From: Actinomycetota bacterium
GTDB lineage: Bacteria; Actinomycetota; Acidimicrobiia; Acidimicrobiales; JAJPHE01
Direction: 5' to 3'
Length of the DNA stretch: 50,932 bases
NCBI GenBank assembly: GCA_027315345.1
Contig: DAHUYE010000054.1
Coordinates: 1-50,932, forward strand
In this document: positions 24,433 to 32,409 of the stretch, one piece after another
How the letters are laid out: every line of letters begins with the position of its first letter
Position numbering within the stretch: the stretch's first letter is position 1
The notes under the pieces: generated by a model
What the model was told of the DNA's origin: nothing
The model's database searches: none
The model's input: the letters and a program-made list of their open reading frames with translations, nothing else
Program-made: the position numbers and the translations under genes

Positions 24433-26594
24433 GCTTGGCCTCCGCCGGGCAGGAGGCGCGAACGTAACCGGAATCGCTGGTCAGGAGGAACGGCTCCCAG
24501 GCCACCTGACGTGAACGGCTCGGAAAGGGGGATCCGGTCGGTGTGATCCTCCTCCAGGAGAGACTCGATTCCGGAACGTACGGCGACGATGTGCAGGAGA
24601 GAGTCCCGGACACTGGAAAGAGTCGACATCAGTCCACTGGGCAGGAGGTAGACCAGGGTCAGTGTGCCAACTCCGGATATGTACTGAAGGATGGGACTTC
24701 CGGTCAAGAAGTAAGTGAACAACTCGTACAGGCCGGCGCCGAGCAGTCCACCCGAGACCGAGGTGACACCACCGAAGAGGGTGTAGATCAGAATAGGAAA
24801 ACTGGCGTCGATAGAGAAGGCGCTCCCCGGGACCGCCCGCAACTGGAAGGCTTCCAAAGCGCCGGCCAGACCGGCGACTGTCCCGGAAAGAGCGAATCCA
24901 GCCAGCTTCAACCGGGTGGCATTGACCCCCACAGCCCTGACGTCGGCTTCATTGTCCCGGGTCGCCACCAGCAGTCTCCCGAAGCGGCTTCGCCGTAGGT
25001 TGACGACCACGGCAATGACTGCCGCCAGCACGATAAGGCAGAGGAAATACATGCTTCGTTCGTCATCGAAGTTCAGCAAGAAGAGGGTCGGACGAGGTAT
25101 TGACTCCGGAAGGAGCCAGCCGAACAGCTTCGGATCGAACAGCGCCTGAGCCGCCGCAGCCCCGAAGGCGAATGTGATGGCTGCCAGATAGAGACCCGGG
25201 ACGCGCAGGGCCGGGAAGCCGATAATGACTGCGAGGAGGCCCGACACCAGCGCCGCAATCGGCACGGAGAACCAGAAGGGGATGCCGGCGTGCACAGTCA
25301 GACCGCCGGACAGCACGGCGCCAATAGCTACGAAGGCGCCCTGGCCCAGGCTGACCTGGCCGGCCCATCCGGTCAGCACTACCAAGGAAAGCGCCACCAG
25401 TCCGAACACGGCGATGTCCGTGCCTATGGCGATCAGCCTGACATTTACCACGATCGGGTACAGAACGGCGGCGCCGAGGATTAACAGGGACAGCGCCCAC
25501 CGGGTGGTACGAACCACGGGCAGCCGAGCCAGAACGGGAGGCACCGGACGAGGCTCGCCTACCAGCCGCCAGGAGACAGTAGATCGCTCCACCCTCAAGT
25601 TGTCAGCCCTGAGGCTGGCCAGACCCACTACGGCTAGGACCAACAAGCCGATGGCCACGATGGTGGTGGAGTCATTGAAGGCATAACCGACCGCGTCGCT
25701 CAGGACGCCAATACCAAGAGCGAAAGCGATGGCGAGAGGCAGGCTGCGGAACCGAGCCAAGACAGCCGCCACCAGGGCAGGCAGGAGAGATAGGGGGGCA
25801 TAGGCATACGCGGCCTCGGGGCTGCCGGTTATCCCCTGGGACAGAGATGCCACCCCGCCGAGTACTCCGGCCACGGCCCAGACGACCGTGGCCACTCCAG
25901 CCACCGAAATTCCGAGTAGAGCGGCCCGCTCCGGGTTCGATGCCATGGCTCGAATGGCGGCTCCGAAACGGGTGAAGCGCAAGAATCCCCCAACCAGAAC
26001 CAGGGCGAGAAGGCAGAGCTCCAGCGCCGCCAACTGGGCAAACCCGAAGGTCACCGGCAGGCTCCCGACGTGATACCTCAGGCCGGAGTAGGGCAGGTAT
26101 GGGGCCAGGCTATTGATACCGAAGATCTGCGAAAGCGGCCTCTCCCCGGCGGGGGGGAGGAAGGGCAGGTTGAACAGAGCTGGTGTGAGCACACCGCTGA
26201 TGGTCGAGGCCACCACAATCGTAAACACCGTGGCCAGAAGACGGGGAGCGCGGCTGAAGCGCCGGAGCAGCAGATCGGTGCCTGCCCCCATGGCTCCGGA
26301 GAGAACGAGGGTCAGCATCAGGGATACCGCGAAAGGGATCGCTCGCTCGTAGCGGATGAGCTGGAAGGCAACCTGGGCTCCCACTCCTCCTATCGCCAGC
26401 TGGGCAAAGTTGATGATCCGGCTGGCTTGATAGACAAGCACGAGAGCCACTGCGGTTAGCGCCGTCCCGAGTCCGTCAATCAGGCCCGAGTAGAGGATGG
26501 CGGTTGGAGTGCCATGAGGCAGTGCAAACTGGGTCACCAGTAACACTGCTCCTAGCCCAGCCGGGATGGAGGCTAGGCGAAGGGCCCTCTTCAC
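24429..26594 (-). CDS. Fused LivH-LivM branched-chain amino acid-type ABC permease (copy 1)
   Basis: This 721-residue membrane protein carries both permease halves of a Liv-type (HAAT) importer. Residues about 1-330 are LivH-like (SGLIDGLGTALTAVALVLVY, then NFAQLAIGGVGA, the coupling region SRAPRLLATVFT). Residues about 350-670 are LivM-like (ALSLVVLTGWAGQVSLGQGAF, ALRVPGLYLAAITFA, then the AVGVNATRLKLAGFALSGTVAGLAG coupling segment). A polar tail of about 40 residues follows. The fusion has about twice the usual length and implies a fixed 1:1 ratio. The ATPases are in the next gene (4-base overlap); the likely binding protein is divergent at 32410. The substrate may be an amino acid, amide or other small solute. 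Confidence 0.9.
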   Translation of the reverse strand: MKRALRLASIPAGLGAVLLVTQFALPHGTPTAILYSGLIDGLGTALTAVALVLVYQASRIINFAQLAIGGVGAQVAFQLIRYERAIPFAVSLMLTLVLSGAMGAGTDLLLRRFSRAPRLLATVFTIVVASTISGVLTPALFNLPFLPPAGERPLSQIFGINSLAPYLPYSGLRYHVGSLPVTFGFAQLAALELCLLALVLVGGFLRFTRFGAAIRAMASNPERAALLGISVAGVATVVWAVAGVLGGVASLSQGITGSPEAAYAYAPLSLLPALVAAVLARFRSLPLAIAFALGIGVLSDAVGYAFNDSTTIVAIGLLVLAVVGLASLRADNLRVERSTVSWRLVGEPRPVPPVLARLPVVRTTRWALSLLILGAAVLYPIVVNVRLIAIGTDIAVFGLVALSLVVLTGWAGQVSLGQGAFVAIGAVLSGGLTVHAGIPFWFSVPIAALVSGLLAVIIGFPALRVPGLYLAAITFAFGAAAAQALFDPKLFGWLLPESIPRPTLFLLNFDDERSMYFLCLIVLAAVIAVVVNLRRSRFGRLLVATRDNEADVRAVGVNATRLKLAGFALSGTVAGLAGALEAFQLRAVPGSAFSIDASFPILIYTLFGGVTSVSGGLLGAGLYELFTYFLTGSPILQYISGVGTLTLVYLLPSGLMSTLSSVRDSLLHIVAVRSGIESLLEEDHTDRIPLSEPFTSGGLGAVPPDQRFRLRSRLLPGGGQA

Positions 26595-27655
26595 GGTCGT
26601 CCCGGAGGTAGAGGTCCAGGCTTGAGCTGGCCGATCTCATCGGTCTCGGTCTGACTCGAGCCGGTCGGGGTGGAAGCCGAGGAGATAATGATGCCTCCAT
26701 ACTGGGTGGCTACGGCGTAGTCGACTGTGCTGGTGTCAGTACTGCCGTTCTGGGAGAAGCTCTGGGTGGAGGTGACGGACCAGCCGTCCACCAGCTGGCC
26801 GCACGCGTTCACCCGGGTGGTCTGGCCCGAGGCGGTGGCCTGGTTGGTGAAGCTAGCCCCGTTGCTCGGATCGACTCCTGCGGCATTGAAGGACTGCGGA
26901 CTGGCCACATCGAGAGGAAACAGGAGTACAGGCGTGGAAGGGTGGAACGAGGCTGTCATCGCCCCAGAACCGTTCCGATCCACAACCGAAACCAAGGACA
27001 AGCCCCGGTCGGGGCTACCAACATGCTGGGTCTGGCCCACGTTACCGGCACTGCCGGAGACTTCAGGGGCGTTCTGCTTCACCTCATAGGTGGTGGTGAC
27101 GGTTCCTCCCTCACTACCAGGGGTGATGACGTCGTAGTCGAATACCGTGGTAGCCGAATCGCCTGGAACCGGATTAGGCGTCGTAGTGGTTTTGGTCACG
27201 TTGTCAATCACGTAGGTGACGTAGTGATAGGTCTTGAGAGTGAAGTTCGTCCCCGAGACGGGCTGGGAATCAATGATCTGCCATTTGTAGCTCCCCTGGG
27301 TCGGCGGTTGGGCGACGCTGAGCGCCACCGATCGGTCGGGCGACGCTCCATAAGGCGGTTCGGGGCACTGTCCCTGGTCGGCGGTGGAAGTGACGGAGGT
27401 CGACCCGTAGGCAGGAGAACTGAAGTTGTAGGTGGTCGTAGTGGCAAAGTCGAAGGCAGGTACCTGACCGGGCAACGTGAGGTTGGCCGGTGCGACACTC
27501 TGCGGAGCGGCCGCCCCAAGAGGACTGGAGGTGGTGGTGGTCGAAACGCCAAACTCGATATTGGAACTGATCCGGCGTACGGCCACGCCAGGAGCCCCAG
27601 TTCCACACCCGGCCAGAGCTAAAGCAGAGACGACTACCACCAGCCGCTGGTTCAT
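26591..27655 (-). CDS. Predicted lipoprotein of unknown function (354 residues)
   Basis: The signal peptide ends in a lipobox at C17 (LAGC). The mature protein is rich in Thr, Ser and Val, with alternating-residue strands (TTTYNFSSPAYGSTSVTS, TVTTTYEVKQ, STDTSTVDYAVATQYGG), so an all-beta extracytoplasmic fold is likely. No family is recognised. Two free cysteines occur in the mature part. It sits between the TgpA-like gene and the LivH-LivM fusion with 4-base overlaps on both sides. That position suggests an accessory subunit of the transporter or a partner of the pseudo-transglutaminase. Confidence 0.75.
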   Translation of the reverse strand: MNQRLVVVVSALALAGCGTGAPGVAVRRISSNIEFGVSTTTTSSPLGAAAPQSVAPANLTLPGQVPAFDFATTTTYNFSSPAYGSTSVTSTADQGQCPEPPYGASPDRSVALSVAQPPTQGSYKWQIIDSQPVSGTNFTLKTYHYVTYVIDNVTKTTTTPNPVPGDSATTVFDYDVITPGSEGGTVTTTYEVKQNAPEVSGSAGNVGQTQHVGSPDRGLSLVSVVDRNGSGAMTASFHPSTPVLLFPLDVASPQSFNAAGVDPSNGASFTNQATASGQTTRVNACGQLVDGWSVTSTQSFSQNGSTDTSTVDYAVATQYGGIIISSASTPTGSSQTETDEIGQLKPGPLPPGRP

Positions 27656-29910
27656 GGACGTGACTCCGCCAACTTTGCCAGAAGGTCAGGGGCCCAAGGT
27701 TGTCTCTCAGAGCGTCGCGATAGAGCCGCCAACAGTCGGGTGCTAATGGGCTGTGCTCCCGACAACCGCCTTCGCAGGGCACGGGACAGTTCCTCGGCCA
27801 CCGCAGCAGTGTCCTCGGTAACTTCCCCGCGCATATCTCCCCATACGACTCTGGTTACCAACCAGGCCAGCTCGCTGTGCTCTTCGTCAGGCACTACCAG
27901 CTCAAGGTAGGCGAGGGGTGTCTCGGACGGGTAGGAGTGGCCGTAGTCCGTGGCCAGATCACGCCACTCGGCGTAGGCCAGAGCCACTCGCGCCGCCGGT
28001 CCCGCCGCTGCCGCGGCCCGCCGTCGGCGCCCGCGAGCCCGCGCCTTCCGGAATCCGGGCCAGAGGAACCAGATCAGCAGCGCCATCAGAAAGGCACCGA
28101 GTGCCAAACCGGCACCGGCCGCGATCTGCTCAGGCAGCCGACTGGGGGGCGCCGTCGCGAACGGCATATACAGGTTCGCTCCGAAGGTATTGGCGGCCTG
28201 AGCGCTGCTCGGCTGTTGGAGACTGGAGCGTGATTCGGTGGCCTTGGCATGCACCGGCGTGCCGATGACAGGGAGCCACTCGAAGCCGGAAAAGTAGACC
28301 TCAACGAAGGAGGCCGCATCCGCAGGGGTGACCTGGCGAGTCCCGTTCACCTGGCGACCCCCGTCAAACCCATAGCCGATGCGGCTGGGCACGCCGACCC
28401 AACGGGCGAGCATGGCTTGAGCAGCCACAATCTCGAAGGGTGAGCCCTGTCGAGACCCGCTGATCATGTCCACCACCTCCGACGGCGGGACAGCTGTGGG
28501 GACTCCCTGACCGGCTACGGTCACATGCTGAAGGATCCACTGTCGTAAGGCATCAAAGGTCTGCCAGCGACTTGCGCCTCGCAACTCATTGATCAGCGAT
28601 CGGACGGCCGGGGGTGCGGGCGGGATACTGAGGAACTGTTTGATACCGGCGGGGAGAGGCCGGGTGTCTGACTCCAGCTGGGTCACCTTGGGCAAGGGGG
28701 CCGCCGCCACCGTATAGGTGAAGCCCTTGTTGACTTCGCCTTGGATGAGCCGGATATTTCCACTGCGGGAGTCGTAAGCCAGCTCGGGGCCGGAGGCAAC
28801 GATCCCCACGGTGTCGGGCAGAGTTGGCAGCACAGCGCCGGAGAGTCCCTGGACAATGAAGGTGGCTGTCTCTCCGGTCGGTCGGGAGGTGTCCACCACG
28901 CCGTTCTTGGGAACGGCTCGGATCTTCGCCTCAGCGTAGGGGGGCAGCCGCCAATATCGACCGTCGTATACATCCAGGCTGCCGATCCGCCACGGCCCAG
29001 AGACTGATGAGCGAACATCGAACAGGACCCGGTTCACGGCTGTGGTCAGTGGCTCCGTCTTGGGAAGCTGAGCCTGCTCCACCGGATTGATGGTCGGTGC
29101 CGGAAACAGGATGTGGGTACGCGACAGACCGACCAACGCCCCACTGATCACAGCCAGGAGGACCAGAGATCGGACCGCTCTCCTGAGCTCGAAGCCGGCC
29201 GACGGGCGGTCATCCGGGCCATCCCCGGAGGGTGCAAACAACAAGCCCAGCCCAGCGCAGAACAAGACCACGACCACGATTCCGCTCGCGACCTGAGCGT
29301 CCTTGGGCACGGAGATGCCCGCGATGGCCGCCAGGGGCAGCGGCACCAGCAGGCCGAGCGGCGGACGGTCAAGCACCAGAGCGGTCCACACGGCCACCAG
29401 ACCGGTAGTCGCCAGCAACCAGCCAACGATGGCGTGCCATCCCGGGAGAAAGTCGACAGGCGGCCGCAACAGACTGCCCTCGTGACTGGCCAGAGCCACC
29501 GCCTGCCGGAGGTGGATCAAGTTGTGGAAGCCGGACGGGAGGATGGCCAGGAGGCCGGCGGCGAAGACTCCGATGAGCACCACTGCCAACGTGGACCCCG
29601 CCCTCCGGAGACGGGAGGCTCCCCAACCCACCCCAACGCCGAAGGCGGCGAAGACGCATGCGTAGATGCGACCCCCTGCGCCTTGGAAGATCCCGCCTAC
29701 CATGACGGCGGCGCCCAGACTAGAAAGCAGGCAGGCCAATGCCGCTCGACCGGGCCTCAGACCTGACCCACCGTCGTCTTCGACGGGATCGTCGGCCGGC
29801 CGGCTCGGCAGCGATCCGGAACCGGTTACGCCCTCGGGGCTTCCTCCATCCGGGGTTGGAGTGTCCTCCGGGACCTTCTCGACCTCTGAAGACGCGTCGG
29901 TGATGCTCAA
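27652..29910 (-). CDS. TgpA-like membrane protein with transglutaminase fold lacking the catalytic triad
   Basis: This 752-residue protein has an N-terminal block of about six helices (50-265), an extracytoplasmic region with a transglutaminase-like domain (about 440-560), one more helix (near 595-620) and a cytoplasmic DUF4129-like tail (WRDLATDYGHSY, LAWLVTRVVWGD). In active relatives the domain reads G-Y-C-E near the start, H-A-W on the next strand and D-P-T-P after it. Here these are GSPF (near 488), A-S-F before VEVYF (near 537), and IGTP, so Cys, His and Asp are all missing. Binding or scaffolding is more likely than catalysis. It follows DUF58 with a 4-base overlap, as in MoxR-DUF58-TgpA sets elsewhere. 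Confidence 0.82.
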   Translation of the reverse strand: MSITDASSEVEKVPEDTPTPDGGSPEGVTGSGSLPSRPADDPVEDDGGSGLRPGRAALACLLSSLGAAVMVGGIFQGAGGRIYACVFAAFGVGVGWGASRLRRAGSTLAVVLIGVFAAGLLAILPSGFHNLIHLRQAVALASHEGSLLRPPVDFLPGWHAIVGWLLATTGLVAVWTALVLDRPPLGLLVPLPLAAIAGISVPKDAQVASGIVVVVLFCAGLGLLFAPSGDGPDDRPSAGFELRRAVRSLVLLAVISGALVGLSRTHILFPAPTINPVEQAQLPKTEPLTTAVNRVLFDVRSSVSGPWRIGSLDVYDGRYWRLPPYAEAKIRAVPKNGVVDTSRPTGETATFIVQGLSGAVLPTLPDTVGIVASGPELAYDSRSGNIRLIQGEVNKGFTYTVAAAPLPKVTQLESDTRPLPAGIKQFLSIPPAPPAVRSLINELRGASRWQTFDALRQWILQHVTVAGQGVPTAVPPSEVVDMISGSRQGSPFEIVAAQAMLARWVGVPSRIGYGFDGGRQVNGTRQVTPADAASFVEVYFSGFEWLPVIGTPVHAKATESRSSLQQPSSAQAANTFGANLYMPFATAPPSRLPEQIAAGAGLALGAFLMALLIWFLWPGFRKARARGRRRRAAAAAGPAARVALAYAEWRDLATDYGHSYPSETPLAYLELVVPDEEHSELAWLVTRVVWGDMRGEVTEDTAAVAEELSRALRRRLSGAQPISTRLLAALSRRSERQPWAPDLLAKLAESRP

Positions 29911-31205
29911 AGCCTGTTCCCAGCCCCGATGTCATGGGCCATGGCTGTGGCCAGGTCGTCCCCTGGCCGTATGCCTGTTACTTGGCAACCGAGGGCGGCG
30001 GCGGTGGCGAGGACATTGGACGAGTCCTCGTGCCACAGGAGAGCCACCACCAAAACCGAGACCCCCGTGTCCAGCAGAAGGCGCAGCCGGGCGGCCTCGT
30101 TGGGACCCAGGTGCGGCGTGACCAGGATGTTGTGGGCGTCACGCTGGCCGTTGGCCAGCACCCGCATGAGGAGTTTGGCCAAGGGCTCCCGGTCAGGTTC
30201 CACCCGGGCCAGCGCATCAAGGAGCAGGGTCTGGGTACCTTGCCCGCGGAGGGTCCGGGTCAGAGGTCCTGCATTGCACTCTGTGCGAACTTCGTAGCCC
30301 TCCCGCAGGTGGCGGACTCCGAGCGAAGCGATCGTTCTGACACCCATCTCAAAGCTGTCCGAATGCTCACCCTCCCACGAGTGATTGCTTCGGTCCGTAT
30401 CCAGCATCAGGGTGATCCGATCGGTTATCCCCTGCTCCGCCTCCCGGACCATTACCCTTCCCACCCGTGCCGATGCCCGCCAGACGACCCGGCGGAGATC
30501 ATCACCCGGCACGTATTCGCGCATCCCGTAGAACTCAAGGCCCGAGGGCCACGGCTTGGAGACGGGCGGCCGGATCGGAGGATCCTCGAATTGCCTGGTC
30601 AACGGACGATCCGATACCAGGTCTACCCGGGGGTGGACCAGAAGTTCGAAGGGTTGGGCCACGAGCGTTTCCCGCTGGGCCAGGCCCAGAGGATCGCTGG
30701 CCACCGCCACCAGAGGACCCACCTGGTACACGCCGCGACGGGAGCAGCGCAGTCCGTATCGGTGGGTGACGTCTGTGCCCGAAGAGAGCTTCTCCACCGG
30801 GACCCGAACCGGCTGTCCCAGCCTCTCGGGGACCCGCTCTTCGAGGACGAACGTGGCCACCCGACGGCGGGCTGAGAGCCTTACCTCCACATCCAGTCGG
30901 TCCCCCTCCCTGGCCCGAGGGAATAGACCGGATCGATCACCTTGGAGCGGAAGCTTGCGAGGCGCCAGCAACAGGGCGGCTACGACCGTCAGGAACGCCC
31001 CGTAGGCGAACAGGTAGACGGCCGTTCCGGCCACGATCCTGGCCAGGATCCACATCCCGATGGCCGCAACCAGAGCAGCCGCTCCCGTGGCCGTCAGGCC
31101 GGATCGCCTCGAGGCGGCCAGAACAGCAGAACGAAGAGCGCCTCGCGACACCGCGTCCCGGACTGAGTCCAGACGCGCCAGGATGTGGCGGCCCAGGCGG
31201 CGCAT
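29907..31205 (-). CDS. DUF58 domain membrane protein
   Basis: This 432-residue protein has two N-terminal helices (about 35-80) followed by a long soluble part. The defining DUF58 block is GLEFYGMREYVPGDDLRRVVW near residue 225, followed by VMVREAE and LMLDTD, the start of a von Willebrand A-like region. DUF58 proteins almost always accompany MoxR ATPases and are thought to be their membrane-bound partners in protein maturation. Here the MoxR gene ends 6 bases upstream and the TgpA-like gene overlaps by 4 bases. The exact client is not known; candidates are the transporter and lipoproteins encoded downstream. Confidence 0.88.
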   Translation of the reverse strand: MRRLGRHILARLDSVRDAVSRGALRSAVLAASRRSGLTATGAAALVAAIGMWILARIVAGTAVYLFAYGAFLTVVAALLLAPRKLPLQGDRSGLFPRAREGDRLDVEVRLSARRRVATFVLEERVPERLGQPVRVPVEKLSSGTDVTHRYGLRCSRRGVYQVGPLVAVASDPLGLAQRETLVAQPFELLVHPRVDLVSDRPLTRQFEDPPIRPPVSKPWPSGLEFYGMREYVPGDDLRRVVWRASARVGRVMVREAEQGITDRITLMLDTDRSNHSWEGEHSDSFEMGVRTIASLGVRHLREGYEVRTECNAGPLTRTLRGQGTQTLLLDALARVEPDREPLAKLLMRVLANGQRDAHNILVTPHLGPNEAARLRLLLDTGVSVLVVALLWHEDSSNVLATAAALGCQVTGIRPGDDLATAMAHDIGAGNRL

Positions 31206-31211
31206 CGGCCT

Positions 31212-32258
31212 CTAGCGCCGGGCCGTGACAGGTGCTTTGACCGTGTTCACGACCCGCTCGAGCACGGCCGAGGTGCTCTCCCCCCGCAGGAGCGCGTCCG
31301 GATGAAGAACCACCCGGTGGGCGAGCACCGGTCCCACCACGGAACGAACGTCATCGGGATATACCTGAGATCTTCCGTCGGAGGCGGCCACCACCCTGCT
31401 CGCCTTGAGCAGGGCGATACAGGCCCGGGGCGAACCTCCCATGACAATGGAGGGATCGGTCCGGGTGGCCTGAACCAGGTCCACGATGTAAAGACCCACC
31501 TCATCGCTCAACTCGATGGAGGTAGCCGCCCAGCGGATCATCCGCTGAACTGACTCGGTGTCGATCACCGGCCCCAGGTCATCAATCGCCAGCGATAGGG
31601 AGTTATCGAGCATGACCTCCAACTCGTGCTGGCGGGACAGATAACCCATGGAGAGTTTGAACAGAAACCGGTCCAGCTGGGCCTCGGGGAGAGGAAAGGT
31701 CCCGGCCGTCTCGACCGGATTCTGGGTGGCAAGTACCAGGAATGGCCGGGGTAGCGAGTGGGTCACCCCATCCGATGAGACCTGACGCTCGGCCATGGCC
31801 TCCAGGAGGGCGGACTGGGTCTTGGGCGTGGCCCGGTTCACCTCGTCGGCCAGGAGCACGTTGGCGAAGACGGGGCCTGGCCTGAACTCCAGGGTGCCCG
31901 TTCGCTGGTCGAGCATGGCCGACCCGGTGATGTCCCCGGGGAGCATGTCCGGGGTGCATTGGACCCGCTGCGATATGGCCTGCATGGATTGGGCCAGGGC
32001 ACGAGCCAGCATCGACTTGCCCGTCCCGGGCAGATCCTCGAAGAGGACATGGCCCTCACACAGAACGGCAGTCAGAGCCAACCGGACTATCTCGGTCTTT
32101 CCCTTGATGACCTTCTCGACGTTGTCCACGACCCCGTCGAAGGCGGCCTGGAACTTGGCTGCGTCGATGTCGCCTGTCCCGGGTTTGGAGCTGGTGCCCC
32201 GTGACGCCGGGCGCGTCGGGGTCCGGGTCCGGCCGGGTGAAGGGGTGGCTCTTGGCAT
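31212..32258 (-). CDS. moxR: MoxR-family AAA+ ATPase
   Basis: This 348-residue cytosolic ATPase is the first gene of the ten-gene operon. It has Walker A GLPGTGKSM near 79, Walker B LLADEVNRATPKTQSALLEA near 136, an ATQNPVE sensor region, and the C-terminal helical lid with DPRACIALLKASR-like spacing (SPRACIALLKASRVVA). The N-terminal 30 residues are Pro/Thr/Arg-rich and probably disordered. MoxR ATPases act as chaperones that remodel or mature membrane or periplasmic-facing complexes together with DUF58 and VWA proteins. The start has GGAG at good spacing. The substrate is inferred to be a product of the same operon. Confidence 0.92.
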   Translation of the reverse strand: MPRATPSPGRTRTPTRPASRGTSSKPGTGDIDAAKFQAAFDGVVDNVEKVIKGKTEIVRLALTAVLCEGHVLFEDLPGTGKSMLARALAQSMQAISQRVQCTPDMLPGDITGSAMLDQRTGTLEFRPGPVFANVLLADEVNRATPKTQSALLEAMAERQVSSDGVTHSLPRPFLVLATQNPVETAGTFPLPEAQLDRFLFKLSMGYLSRQHELEVMLDNSLSLAIDDLGPVIDTESVQRMIRWAATSIELSDEVGLYIVDLVQATRTDPSIVMGGSPRACIALLKASRVVAASDGRSQVYPDDVRSVVGPVLAHRVVLHPDALLRGESTSAVLERVVNTVKAPVTARR

Positions 32259-32395
32259 CAGCTTCTCCTGTTCGAAGCGGGCACGGTAGCGCGAGGAGGT
32301 CCCGCATATGTTTCCAGTCTGTTATCTCTCGGTCCATTCGCCCGAAAGAGGCCCCTCAGGGCGTTCCGCGATGGAATGAGACGTCGGGACCCGCT

Positions 32396-32401
32396 TATCA
32401 T
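32396..32401 (+). promoter_or_regulatory. Leaderless -10 box of the substrate-binding protein gene
   Basis: TATCAT (32396-32401) is followed by 8 bases and then ATG 32410, with no ribosome binding site. This fits a leaderless promoter. It lies in the 151-base divergent gap with the MoxR operon. I see no 11-base repeat in this gap. Confidence 0.5.
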
Positions 32402-32409
32402 CCGGTCGC

